Translations under genes and position numbers: made by a program | Shown: one piece after another, positions 43,607 through 52,542 of the stretch | How the letters are laid out: each line of letters opens with the position of its first letter | Numbering within the stretch: the stretch's first letter is position 1 | The notes under the pieces: model-generated | Databases searched by the model: none | The model's input: the letters and a program-made list of their open reading frames with translations, nothing else | Told to the model about the DNA's origin: nothing | Source of the DNA: Sphingomonas sp. FARSPH | Lineage (GTDB): Bacteria > Pseudomonadota > Alphaproteobacteria > Sphingomonadales > Sphingomonadaceae | Direction: 5' to 3' | NCBI RefSeq assembly: GCF_003355005.1 | Contig: NZ_CP029985.1 | Span: 2,347,001 to 2,411,000, forward strand | Length of the DNA: 64,000 nt

Positions 43607-44283
43607 CGGCGGCGTATCGGTTGAAGGGGATCGGCTGGTTCGGCGGCTGTGTCGCCGTCGTGCTGGGCTTTTACCTCGTGTCGCTGCAGGTCGCCGCCGA
43701 GCGCAAGAAGCTGGAGGGCATGGACCGCAAGATCGACATGGCGCAGCGCGACATCCGTGCGCTGGAGACCGAGTTCGACACGCGCGCCAACCTGACCCAG
43801 CTCGAGAAGTGGAACGGCGAGACACTGGCGCTCGCCGCGCCGGTCGCGGGCCAGTTCGTCCCCGACGAACAGGCGCTCGCCAGTCTGGACGCCGCCGGCG
43901 GGATGCCCGGCCAGCAGCAGGACGGCGCGATCCGTACCGCCGCGCTCGTCGTGCCCTCGCTGTCGATGCCCGTGCTGACCGCGCCCACCGCTGCCCCCGC
44001 CCCGGCGCCCGCGATCGTACAGGTCGCCGCCGCTCTGCCCAAGGCGGCGCGCGCGGTGATCCCGACCAGCAAGGTCGCCGCAGCCGCGCCCACCGTCATC
44101 AAGGCGGTCGCGGTCGAGAAGAGCGCACGGATGATCGCGCGGCTCGACGAGGCGGCGCGCGGCGCGGCGGCGGTGGCGAAGGTACGACCGCAGGCGGTGG
44201 CGATGCTCGACAAGAAGCTGTTGTCCGACACGACGCTAGGTGAAATCCTGTCGAGTGCCCGCAGCGAAGCGCGCAAACGGTGA
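43603..44283 (+). CDS. ftsL: FtsL-like septum protein with long C-terminal extension
   Basis: 226 residues. One N-terminal transmembrane helix (about 11-31) is followed by a coiled-coil-prone segment (about 32-75, AAERKKLEGMDRKIDMAQRDI) and LTQLEKWN, the general FtsL layout. FtsL bridges FtsQ/FtsB and the FtsWI synthase. The call rests on position between rsmH and ftsI and on topology. The rest (about 85-226) is Ala/Pro/Val-rich and makes it about twice the usual FtsL length. It has an excellent AGGAGG ribosome binding site and couples to ftsI by a GTGA overlap. Confidence 0.78.
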   Translation: MTAAYRLKGIGWFGGCVAVVLGFYLVSLQVAAERKKLEGMDRKIDMAQRDIRALETEFDTRANLTQLEKWNGETLALAAPVAGQFVPDEQALASLDAAGGMPGQQQDGAIRTAALVVPSLSMPVLTAPTAAPAPAPAIVQVAAALPKAARAVIPTSKVAAAAPTVIKAVAVEKSARMIARLDEAARGAAAVAKVRPQAVAMLDKKLLSDTTLGEILSSARSEARKR

Positions 44284-45995
44284 CCGTCATCGTCGCCCGT
44301 CCCGCATCCCAGCGTCGCGGTGCCGGCCAGCGCCAGGCGCTGGTGGCGACCAGCCATACCCGGCTCATGATGCTGATGCTGCTGTTCGCCGCCGCGGTGA
44401 CGGTGGTCATCGGGCGGCTGGCGATGCTCGGCGTGTTTTCGGGCGAGGAAGCGCAGGCGCGCACCGCGGCGCTGGCGGCGCGCGGCGACATCGTCGATCG
44501 CAACGGCGCGCCGCTCGCGCGGACGATCGACGCGTGGACGATCGCGGTACATCCGCAAAAGGTGCTGGGCGACAAGATGGAGATCGCCGCGCGGCTCGCG
44601 GCGCTGATGCCCGACCGCGGCGACCAGGCGTGGTTCTACGCGCAGCTGACCAAGCCGGTCAGCTTCACCTATCTGCAACGCCGTGCCAGCCCCGCGCTGG
44701 TCGAGCAAGTCAATGCGATCGGCGAACCCGCGATCGTCTTCGCACGCGAGACGCAGCGGCTCTACCCGCAATCGACGCTGGCGGCGCATGCGCTCGGCTT
44801 CCTGTCGACCGACGGCCACGGCATGAGCGGCATGGAGCGCGTGCTCGACGAGCGGCTGCTCGATCCCGCCAAGGCCGGGCAGCCCGTGGCGCTGTCGATC
44901 GACACGCGCGTCCAGGCGGCGCTGGAAAGCGAGCTCGGCCGCGCGATGACGACCTTTTCCGCGCGCGCTGCGGGCGGCATCGTCCTCGACGTCCATACTG
45001 GCGAGATCGTGTCGATGGTGTCGCTGCCGACGTTCAACCCCAATCGCGTTGGCAAGGCGGGGTCGGACGAGCTGCGCAACATCACGACGCAAAGCGTGTT
45101 CGAGCTGGGCTCGACGTTCAAACCGATCACGATGGCGGCGGCGATCGACAATGGCGTCGTCACCGACATGACGCGCCGGTTCGACGCGACGCACCCGCTT
45201 CAGGTCGGCCGCTTCACCATCCATGACGAGCGCGGCGACCCCAAGCGCTGGCTCAACATGGCGGAAACGCTGATCTATTCGTCGAACGTCGCGACCGCAC
45301 GCGTCGCCGACGAGGTCGGGCCGCAACGGATGCAGGCGATGTTCCGCAAACTGGGCTTCGACACCAAGCCCGATATCGAGCTGCGCGAGAAGGGGCGTCC
45401 GCTCTGGCCGACCTATTGGGCGCGCACGACGACGATGACGACCGCCTACGGCCACGGCATCGCGGTGACGCCGCTGCATCTTGCGTCCGCCTATGCCGCG
45501 CTGGTCAATGGCGGGATCTGGCGGCCGGCGACGCTGATGAAGATCTCGCCGGGCCAGGCGCCGCAGGGTCGCCGTGTCATCAGCGAGGCGACGAGCGCGC
45601 GGATGCGCCAGATGCTGCGCCTGATCGTGCTGCGCGGTACGGGGCGCAAGGGTGACGCTCCGGGCTATCGCGTCGGCGGCAAGACGGGTACGGCGGAAGC
45701 CGCGGTGGCGGGCGGTTACGACCGGTCGCGCAACGTCGCGACGTTCGCGGCGGCCTTCCCGATGGATGCGCCGCGCTATGTCGTGCTGGCGATGCTCGAT
45801 TCGCCGCAGGGGACGAAGGAGACTGGCGGGTGGAAGACCGCAGCCTGGAACGCCGCGCCCGTGGTCGGGCGCACCATCGCGCGGGTCGGCGCGATGCTGG
45901 GTGTCGTGCCGGACGAGCGGCGGGACATCGACGTGTCGGATATCACCCCGACCTTGTGGCAGGACCCGAGCGCGCCGCCGGTCGACGGCCGTTGA
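44280..45995 (+). CDS. ftsI: Penicillin-binding protein 3, septal transpeptidase
   Basis: 571 residues. One transmembrane helix (29-49) precedes a pedestal domain and a transpeptidase domain with all three penicillin-binding motifs: S278-T-F-K281, SSN at 334-336 and KTGT at 468-471. It cross-links septal peptidoglycan in complex with FtsW. The start is GTG 44280, overlapping the ftsL stop. murE follows after 10 nt. Confidence 0.96.
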   Translation: MTVIVARPASQRRGAGQRQALVATSHTRLMMLMLLFAAAVTVVIGRLAMLGVFSGEEAQARTAALAARGDIVDRNGAPLARTIDAWTIAVHPQKVLGDKMEIAARLAALMPDRGDQAWFYAQLTKPVSFTYLQRRASPALVEQVNAIGEPAIVFARETQRLYPQSTLAAHALGFLSTDGHGMSGMERVLDERLLDPAKAGQPVALSIDTRVQAALESELGRAMTTFSARAAGGIVLDVHTGEIVSMVSLPTFNPNRVGKAGSDELRNITTQSVFELGSTFKPITMAAAIDNGVVTDMTRRFDATHPLQVGRFTIHDERGDPKRWLNMAETLIYSSNVATARVADEVGPQRMQAMFRKLGFDTKPDIELREKGRPLWPTYWARTTTMTTAYGHGIAVTPLHLASAYAALVNGGIWRPATLMKISPGQAPQGRRVISEATSARMRQMLRLIVLRGTGRKGDAPGYRVGGKTGTAEAAVAGGYDRSRNVATFAAAFPMDAPRYVVLAMLDSPQGTKETGGWKTAAWNAAPVVGRTIARVGAMLGVVPDERRDIDVSDITPTLWQDPSAPPVDGR

Positions 45996-46005
45996 GGCGC
46001 GGCGC

Positions 46006-47421
46006 ATGAGGCTGGGCCAGCTGACCGGTCGTAACGAGCAGGCGCTCGTCACCGGTTTTGCGATCGATCATCGCAAGGTCGCGCCCGGCACGATCTTCGG
46101 CGCGTTTCAGGGCGCGCGGGTGAACGGCGAGGATTTCATCGCCGATGCGGTGCGCAGCGGCGCGATCGCCGTCGTGGTGCGGCCCGGCGTCGCGGTAGAC
46201 GGCGCGCTGGCGATCCACGACGACAATCCGCGCGAGCGTTTCGCCCGGCTCGCCGCCGCCTTCTTCGCGCCCTTCCCCGAAACGGCGGTCGCGGTGACGG
46301 GCACGAACGGCAAGACCTCGACCGTCGAGATGACGCGCCAATTGTGGCGGATGGCGGGTCACCACGCGGCCTCGATCGGGACGTTGGGCGTGACCACCGC
46401 CGACGAGCGCGTCACCACCGGCCTCACTACGCCCGACGTCGTCACTTTCCTATCGAATGTCGCCGGCCTGGCGCGCGAGGGCGTGACGCACGTCGCGTTC
46501 GAGGCGTCGAGCCACGGGCTGACGCAATATCGCACCGAGGGCCTGCGCGTCACCGCCGCCGCCTTCACCAACCTTAGCCGCGATCACCTCGACTATCATG
46601 GCGACATGGGGGCGTATCTCACCGCCAAGCTGCGGCTGTTTTCCGAGGTGCTGGATGCGGACGGCACCGCGGTCGTGTGGGCGGACGATATCCACGCGGA
46701 TCGCGTCGTCGACCTGGCGCGCGCGCGTGGCAACCGACTGGTGACGGTGGGCGAGCGCGGCGCGACGCTGCGGCTGGTGCGGCGCGATCCGACCTTGCTG
46801 GGGCAGGGGCTGACGATCGAGGCGGATGGGCGCGAGCATCGCGTCACCTTGCCGTTGATCGGCGGATATCAGGCGGCGAACGCGCTGGTCGCCGCCGGGC
46901 TGGTGATCGCGACGGGCGGCGACGCGGCGAAGACCATCGAGGACCTTGCCCGCCTGCAACCCGTGCGCGGGCGGCTGGAACGGGCGGCGATCGCGAAGAG
47001 CGGCGCGCCGGTCTACGTCGATTACGCGCACACGCCCGACGCGCTGGAGGCGGCGATCGCGGCGCTGAAGCCGCATGCCGGCGGCAAGCTGATCGTCGTG
47101 TTCGGCGCGGGCGGCGACCGCGACGCGGGCAAGCGCGAGACGATGGGCCAGGTCGCGGGCACGCAGGCCGACATAGCCATCGTCACTGACGACAATCCGC
47201 GCACCGAGGATCCGGCGCTGATTCGCGCGCAGGTGCTGCGTGGATCGCCCGGCCTGCGCGAGATCGGCGATCGTCGCGCGGCGATCGATGCCGCGATCCG
47301 CGCGGCGGGCCCGCAGGATATCGTGCTGATCGCGGGCAAGGGGCACGAGCAGGGACAGATCGTCGGCGACCTCGTGCTGCCGTTCGACGACGTTACCGTC
47401 GCGCGGGAATGCGCGGCATGA
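46006..47421 (+). CDS. murE: UDP-MurNAc-tripeptide ligase (meso-diaminopimelate adding)
   Basis: 471 residues. The ATP loop is TGTNGKTS (98-105). The diaminopimelate specificity motif DDNPR is at about 395-399, which indicates meso-DAP rather than lysine. It adds the third residue to the UDP-MurNAc-dipeptide. ATG 46006 gives MRLGQLTGRNEQ; the frame is open upstream through ftsI codons. Its 3' junction to murF is not an overlap but holds a 130 bp repeat. Confidence 0.95.
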   Translation: MRLGQLTGRNEQALVTGFAIDHRKVAPGTIFGAFQGARVNGEDFIADAVRSGAIAVVVRPGVAVDGALAIHDDNPRERFARLAAAFFAPFPETAVAVTGTNGKTSTVEMTRQLWRMAGHHAASIGTLGVTTADERVTTGLTTPDVVTFLSNVAGLAREGVTHVAFEASSHGLTQYRTEGLRVTAAAFTNLSRDHLDYHGDMGAYLTAKLRLFSEVLDADGTAVVWADDIHADRVVDLARARGNRLVTVGERGATLRLVRRDPTLLGQGLTIEADGREHRVTLPLIGGYQAANALVAAGLVIATGGDAAKTIEDLARLQPVRGRLERAAIAKSGAPVYVDYAHTPDALEAAIAALKPHAGGKLIVVFGAGGDRDAGKRETMGQVAGTQADIAIVTDDNPRTEDPALIRAQVLRGSPGLREIGDRRAAIDAAIRAAGPQDIVLIAGKGHEQGQIVGDLVLPFDDVTVARECAA

Positions 47422-47434
47422 GGGATGGGCGCCT

Positions 47435-47564
47435 TATCCTCCCCGGTACGGGGAGGTGGCAGCGTGAAGCGCTGACGAAGGGGGCGTCCCACGCAACGCA
47501 ACCTTCCTGGACAACCCCCTCCACCATACTTCGCATGGTCCCCCTCCCCGTACCGGGGAGGCTA
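47435..47564. repeat. 130 bp palindromic repeat, copy C (murE-murF junction)
   Basis: End hairpins CCTCCCC/GGGGAGG are at 47438-47456 and at about 47543-47561. The interior has GGTGGCAGCG at the left and CCACCATACTTCGCATGGTCC at the right. It fills nearly the whole 145 bp murE-murF gap. The rightmost GGGGAGG is 5 nt before the murF ATG and serves as its ribosome binding site. Relative to the gene, this copy is inverted compared with copies A and D. Confidence 0.88.
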
Positions 47565-47566
47565 GG

Positions 47567-48937
47567 ATGACCCTCTGGACCGCCGCCGAGATCGCCGCTG
47601 CCACCCATGGCATCGCCTCGGCCGATTTCGCGGTCACCGGCGTCGCCTTCGACAGTCGGGAGGTCGGGCCGGGCGACTTGTTCGTCGCGCTGACGGGCGA
47701 AAGCACCGATGGCCATCGCTTCCTCGACCAGGCGTTCGCGCAAGGCGCGGCGGGGGCGATCGTGGCGCAGGAAACGGCCCACCCGCACATCCGCGTCGCG
47801 GATACGTTCGTGGCGCTGGGCGACCTTGGCCGGGCGGCGCGCGCGCGGATGGCGGGCGTCGTCATCGGCGTTACCGGATCGGTCGGCAAGACGAGCGCGA
47901 AGGAGGCGCTGTTCGCCGCGCTCGACAGGTCGATGCCGGGCGCGGTGCATCGTTCAGTCAAAAGCTACAACAATCACACTGGCGTACCGCTCAGCCTTGC
48001 GCGGATGCCGCGCGACACGCGCGTCGGCGTGTTCGAGATGGGGATGAATCATGCGGGCGAACTGGCGCAGCTGACCCGTCTGGTCCGTCCGCACGTCGCC
48101 ATCGTCACTGCCATCGCCCCCGCGCACACCGCCTTCTTCCCCGACGAAGGCGCGATCGCGGATGCGAAAGGCGAGATCTTTCAGGGGCTCGAGGCGGGCG
48201 GCACGGCGATCGTCCCCTATGACAGCCCGCATCGCGACCGGTTGATCGCGGCGGCGCGGCCGCATGCCGCGCGGATCGTGACCTTCGGCCTCGACAGGAA
48301 CGCCGACGTGCACGCGCTGGAGGCGATGCGGTTGCCGACCGGCGGCACGTTCGTCTCCGCCCGGATCGGCGCGCACGAATTGTCCTTTACGCTGTCGCAG
48401 CCGGGCATGCACTGGGTGTCGAACGCGCTGGCGGTGCTGGCGGCGGTCGATGCGGCGGGCGCCGACCTTGGCCTTGCGGGCCTTGCGCTGGCGGAAATGG
48501 GCGGCCTCGCCGGGCGCGGGCTGCGCTTCCTCGCGCCGGCGGCGGGCGGGGAGATGCTGGTCATCGACGAAAGCTACAATGCCAATCCCGCCTCGATGCG
48601 CGCGACGCTCGCGGTGCTGGCGCAGGAAGCCGGCCGGCATCTGGCGGTGCTGGGCGAGATGCGCGAGCTGGGCGACGATTCGGCCGCCTATCACGCCGGG
48701 CTCGCCGACCCCGTCTGCGCGGCGCGCGTCGAAACGGCTTTGCTCGTCGGCGAAGCGATGACGCCGCTCGCCAAGGCCCTTGAGGGGCGCGTCGATGTCG
48801 TCCATGTGCCCGATGCCGCGACCGCGCTGGGCCGCCTTCGGGATATCGCCCGCGCCGGTGACGCGGTACTCGTCAAAGGATCGAACGGCGTGGGGCTGTC
48901 GCGGCTGGTCGCGGGCCTGGGGGGCGGAATTACCTGA
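47567..48937 (+). CDS. murF: UDP-MurNAc-tripeptide:D-Ala-D-Ala ligase
   Basis: 456 residues, Mur ligase family. The ATP loop is GVTGSVGKTS (101-110). Other motifs are the central segment FEMGMNHAGEL and IDESYNANPASM. It attaches D-Ala-D-Ala to the UDP-MurNAc-tripeptide. ATG 47567 has a strong GGGGAGG ribosome binding site formed by the end of palindromic repeat C. mraY starts 1 nt after the stop. Confidence 0.95.
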   Translation: MTLWTAAEIAAATHGIASADFAVTGVAFDSREVGPGDLFVALTGESTDGHRFLDQAFAQGAAGAIVAQETAHPHIRVADTFVALGDLGRAARARMAGVVIGVTGSVGKTSAKEALFAALDRSMPGAVHRSVKSYNNHTGVPLSLARMPRDTRVGVFEMGMNHAGELAQLTRLVRPHVAIVTAIAPAHTAFFPDEGAIADAKGEIFQGLEAGGTAIVPYDSPHRDRLIAAARPHAARIVTFGLDRNADVHALEAMRLPTGGTFVSARIGAHELSFTLSQPGMHWVSNALAVLAAVDAAGADLGLAGLALAEMGGLAGRGLRFLAPAAGGEMLVIDESYNANPASMRATLAVLAQEAGRHLAVLGEMRELGDDSAAYHAGLADPVCAARVETALLVGEAMTPLAKALEGRVDVVHVPDAATALGRLRDIARAGDAVLVKGSNGVGLSRLVAGLGGGIT

Positions 48938-48938
48938 A

Positions 48939-50009
48939 ATGCTGTACTGGATCGCCGAGCACCTGAAGTTCACGGGGCTGCTGAACCTCATCCGTTACCA
49001 ATCCTTCCGCACCGGGGCGGCGATCGCCACGGCGCTGTTCATCGGCCTCATCATCGGCCCGCGCTTCATCGGCTGGCTGCGGGTGCGTCAGGGCAAGGGG
49101 CAACCGATTCGCGCCGACGGGCCGCAGACGCACCTTGCCAAGCGCGGCACGCCGACGATGGGCGGGCTGATGATTCTGACCAGCATGGCCTTGTCGATCC
49201 TGATCTGGATGGACATGGCGAACCCGTTCGTCTGGGCGTGCCTGTTCGTGACCCTCGGTTTCGGCGCGATCGGGTTCCTCGACGATTACGACAAGGTGCG
49301 CAAGGCGAGCACCGCAGGCGTGTCCGGCCGCACGCGCCTGCTGCTCGAATTCGCCATCGCAGGCATCGCGGCGTGGATCATCATGGGGCAGAACGGGCCG
49401 CACCTCTACCTGCCGTTCACCAACCGCATGTATCTCGACCTCGGCTACGCCTATCCGTTGTTCGCGGCGTTCACGATCGTCGCGTTCGGCAATGCGGTGA
49501 ACCTGACCGATGGGCTCGACGGGCTGGCGACGATGCCGGTCATCATCGCCAGCGTCACCTTCGCGATCATCACCTATCTCGCGGGCAACGTGAAGTTCGC
49601 CGAATATCTGGGGATTGCGCACGTGCCCGGCGCGGGCGAGCTGGCGATCTTCTGCGGCGCGGTGATTGGCGCGGGCCTCGCCTTCCTGTGGTTCAACGCG
49701 CCGCCGGCGGCGGTGTTCATGGGCGACACCGGCAGCCTTGCACTGGGCGGCGCGCTCGGCACGATCGCGGTGGTGGCGCATCACGAGATCGTGCTCGGCA
49801 TCGTCGGCGGCCTCTTCGTGGTCGAGGCGCTCTCCGTCATCATCCAGGTGTTCTTCTACAAGCGCACCGGCAAGCGCGTATTCCGCATGGCGCCGATCCA
49901 CCATCATTTCGAACAACTGGGCTGGAGCGAGCCGACCGTGGTGATCCGTTTTTGGATCATCAGCCTGGTGCTGGCGCTCGCCGGCCTGTCGACGCTGAAA
50001 TTGCGGTGA
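48939..50009 (+). CDS. mraY: Phospho-MurNAc-pentapeptide transferase
   Basis: 356 residues with about ten transmembrane helices. Catalytic motifs are DDYDK (115-119), NLTDGLDG (188-195) and the C-terminal HHHFE. It links phospho-MurNAc-pentapeptide to undecaprenyl phosphate, forming lipid I. It starts 1 nt after the murF stop. Its stop overlaps the murD GTG start (GTGA). Confidence 0.96.
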   Translation: MLYWIAEHLKFTGLLNLIRYQSFRTGAAIATALFIGLIIGPRFIGWLRVRQGKGQPIRADGPQTHLAKRGTPTMGGLMILTSMALSILIWMDMANPFVWACLFVTLGFGAIGFLDDYDKVRKASTAGVSGRTRLLLEFAIAGIAAWIIMGQNGPHLYLPFTNRMYLDLGYAYPLFAAFTIVAFGNAVNLTDGLDGLATMPVIIASVTFAIITYLAGNVKFAEYLGIAHVPGAGELAIFCGAVIGAGLAFLWFNAPPAAVFMGDTGSLALGGALGTIAVVAHHEIVLGIVGGLFVVEALSVIIQVFFYKRTGKRVFRMAPIHHHFEQLGWSEPTVVIRFWIISLVLALAGLSTLKLR

Positions 50010-51301
50010 TCCTTTCCAACGCCTGGAAGGGCCAACGCTACGCCGTACTCGGCCTCGCGCGATCCGGCATGGCGACGGTACGCGCGCTCGCCGCGGCGGG
50101 CGCGCATGTCGTGGCGTGGGACAGCGATCCGGCGGCGCGGGAGCGGGCAGAGGCGATCGATGGCGTGATCGTCCACGATCCGGCCCTGCTCGACCTCACT
50201 GGCGCGGCGGGGCTGGTGGTGTCGCCGGGCGTGCCGCTCAACACGCATCCGCTGGTCGCGCAGGCGCGCGCGGCGGGGGTGCCGATTATCGGCGATATCG
50301 AATTGTTCGCGCAGGCGCGGGCCGAACTGCCGCCGCACAAGGTCGTCGGCATCACCGGCACCAACGGCAAATCGACGACCACCGCGCTCGTCCACCATAT
50401 CCTCAAGACCGCGGGCGTACCGACGCTGATGGGCGGCAACATCGGCCTGCCGATCCTGGAGCAGGAGCCGCTGCCGGCGGGCGGGGTCTATGTGCTGGAG
50501 CTGTCTAGCTACCAGATCGACCTGACGCAGACGCTCGATTGCGATGTGGCGGTGCTGCTCAACATCACGCCCGATCACCTCGACCGGTACGATGGGTTTG
50601 AGGGATATGCCGCATCCAAAGCACGGCTGTTTGCGATGCAGTCTGCCGAACACGACGTTGTGATCGGTGTTGGCGATCAGGCGTCGGATCGCATTGCCGA
50701 GAGTTTGTCCGCGCGTAACGAGCACGTCGTGGTGGTGGGCAGAGATCCCGTGGCCAGCGCCGCCGACTGGCCTTCACTACAGGGGCCGCACAACGCCCAG
50801 AATGCCGTGGCGGCGATGATCGTTGGCGCGAAATTGAACGTCGCGGTGGACGCGATTGAAGCGGCACTCTGCACCTTCACCGGCCTCCCCCACCGCATGG
50901 AGCGGGTCGCGATACGCAACGGCGTCACCTTCGTCGACGACAGCAAGGCGACCAATCCGGAAAGCGCCGCGCCGGCGCTCGGTGCGTTCGAACGCATCCA
51001 CTGGATCGTCGGCGGTAAGCGCAAAGGGAACGACCTCGACGCCTGCGCACCCTATTTCGATCGGGTCGTCGCGGCCTATACGATCGGCGAGGCGGCCCAG
51101 CTTTTCGCCGACATCCTGACCCCCAAGGTCCCCCACGTCGAGCAGGCCGGCGACCTCGCCGCCGCCGTCCGCCACGCTGCGGCCGCCGCCAGGCCCGGAG
51201 AAACCGTGCTGTTGTCGCCAGCCTGTGCTAGCTTCGACCAGTTCCGCGACTACGAGGCGCGCGGGGCGGCGTTCCGGGCGGCGGTGGAGGCGCTGGATTG
51301 A
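50006..51301 (+). CDS. murD: UDP-MurNAc-L-Ala:D-glutamate ligase
   Basis: 431 residues. A Rossmann-type UDP-binding domain (VLGLARSGM, 14-22) is followed by the ATP loop GTNGKSTTT (118-126) and the C-terminal ligand domain (FVDDSKATNP, GGKRKGND). It adds D-Glu to UDP-MurNAc-L-Ala. The start is GTG 50006, overlapping mraY. The stop and the ftsW ATG share one base. About 50580-50890 (residues 192-295) uses clearly more A/T-ending codons than the rest. Confidence 0.95.
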   Translation: MILSNAWKGQRYAVLGLARSGMATVRALAAAGAHVVAWDSDPAARERAEAIDGVIVHDPALLDLTGAAGLVVSPGVPLNTHPLVAQARAAGVPIIGDIELFAQARAELPPHKVVGITGTNGKSTTTALVHHILKTAGVPTLMGGNIGLPILEQEPLPAGGVYVLELSSYQIDLTQTLDCDVAVLLNITPDHLDRYDGFEGYAASKARLFAMQSAEHDVVIGVGDQASDRIAESLSARNEHVVVVGRDPVASAADWPSLQGPHNAQNAVAAMIVGAKLNVAVDAIEAALCTFTGLPHRMERVAIRNGVTFVDDSKATNPESAAPALGAFERIHWIVGGKRKGNDLDACAPYFDRVVAAYTIGEAAQLFADILTPKVPHVEQAGDLAAAVRHAAAAARPGETVLLSPACASFDQFRDYEARGAAFRAAVEALD

Positions 51302-52542
51302 TGGCGACACGGACGGATACCGGCGCGGGCGCGCAGGATCGCGACACGCTGATCGCCAAGGTCAAGCGGCGCGGCGGCCGCGGCGACCGCTCGCCGCTCG
51401 GCACCTGGTTCTGGGACATCGACCGGATGCTGCTGCTGCTGACGCTGTTCCTGATCGCGATCGGGCTGGTCGCGGTCGCGGCGGCGAGTCCGGCGACCGC
51501 GGTGCGCTATTCGGGCGAGCATCACAAATTCGCGCCGCTCTATTATTTCTGGCGCCAGCTGATGTGGGTCGGCGTGTCGCTGCCCGTGCTGTTCGGCGTG
51601 TCGATGCTGCCCGTCGCCACCGCGCGGCGGCTGGCGCTGAGCGGGGCGGCGCTCTTCGCCTTCCTGCTCGCGGTCACGCCGTTCATCGGCGCGGTGCACA
51701 ATGGCGCGCGGCGCTGGATCGGCGTCGGCATCGCCGAGTTCCAGCCGTCCGAATTCCTCAAACCCCTGTTCATCGTCGCCGTCGCCTGGGTCCTGTCGCT
51801 CAAGGTCAAGGAACAGGAGCTGCCCACGGTGCTCATCACCGGTGCGATGACGGGGATCGTCGCGGTACTGCTGATGTTGCAGCCCGATTTCGGGCAGACG
51901 GTGATCTTCTGCACGGTGTGGATGGCGCTGCTGATGATCGCGGGCACGCCGATGCGCGTGCTGGCGGGGATCGTCGGCATGGTGCCCGTCGGCCTCGCCG
52001 CGGCCTATATGTTCTACAGCACGGCGCGCGCGCGGATCGACGCCTTCCTGTTTCCGGGCGTGGAGGGCGAGGGCGCGAGCGACCATTTCCAAACCAACGC
52101 GGCGCATGCGACGATCACCGCGGGCGGCTGGACGGGCACGGGGCCTGGCGGAGGCACCGCCAAGTTCGGCCTGCCCGAGGCGCATACCGATTACATCTAT
52201 TCGGTGATCGGCGAGGAATTCGGCCTGATTGCCTGTTCGATCATCGCGATCGTGTTTCTGGCGATCGTCGTGCGCGTGTTCGTCAAGCTGCTCGACGAAC
52301 AGGACGAGTTCAAGCTGCTTGCCGCCTCGGGCCTCGCCGTGCAATTCGGCGCGCAGGCGTTGGTGTCGATGGCGGTCAACACCGGCCTCGCACCGTCGAA
52401 GGGCATGACCTTGCCCTTCATCAGCTATGGCGGGTCGTCGATGATCGCGCTGTCGATCGGTATGGGGCTGCTGCTCGCCTTCACGCGGCGCAACCCGTTC
52501 CTGACGCGTAGTCCCTATGTGGTGAGATGGGGTTCGAATTGA
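51301..52542 (+). CDS. ftsW: Septal peptidoglycan glycosyltransferase FtsW
   Basis: 413 residues, SEDS family, about ten transmembrane helices after a basic cytoplasmic N-terminus (1-40). Characteristic motifs are GARRWIGVG, FQPSEFLKP, LQPDFGQT, GAHNGARR-like loops and PFISYGGSS. It polymerises lipid II at the septum together with FtsI. ATG 51301 shares its first base with the murD stop. A TTG three bases earlier is in frame but less likely. Confidence 0.95.
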   Translation: MATRTDTGAGAQDRDTLIAKVKRRGGRGDRSPLGTWFWDIDRMLLLLTLFLIAIGLVAVAAASPATAVRYSGEHHKFAPLYYFWRQLMWVGVSLPVLFGVSMLPVATARRLALSGAALFAFLLAVTPFIGAVHNGARRWIGVGIAEFQPSEFLKPLFIVAVAWVLSLKVKEQELPTVLITGAMTGIVAVLLMLQPDFGQTVIFCTVWMALLMIAGTPMRVLAGIVGMVPVGLAAAYMFYSTARARIDAFLFPGVEGEGASDHFQTNAAHATITAGGWTGTGPGGGTAKFGLPEAHTDYIYSVIGEEFGLIACSIIAIVFLAIVVRVFVKLLDEQDEFKLLAASGLAVQFGAQALVSMAVNTGLAPSKGMTLPFISYGGSSMIALSIGMGLLLAFTRRNPFLTRSPYVVRWGSN

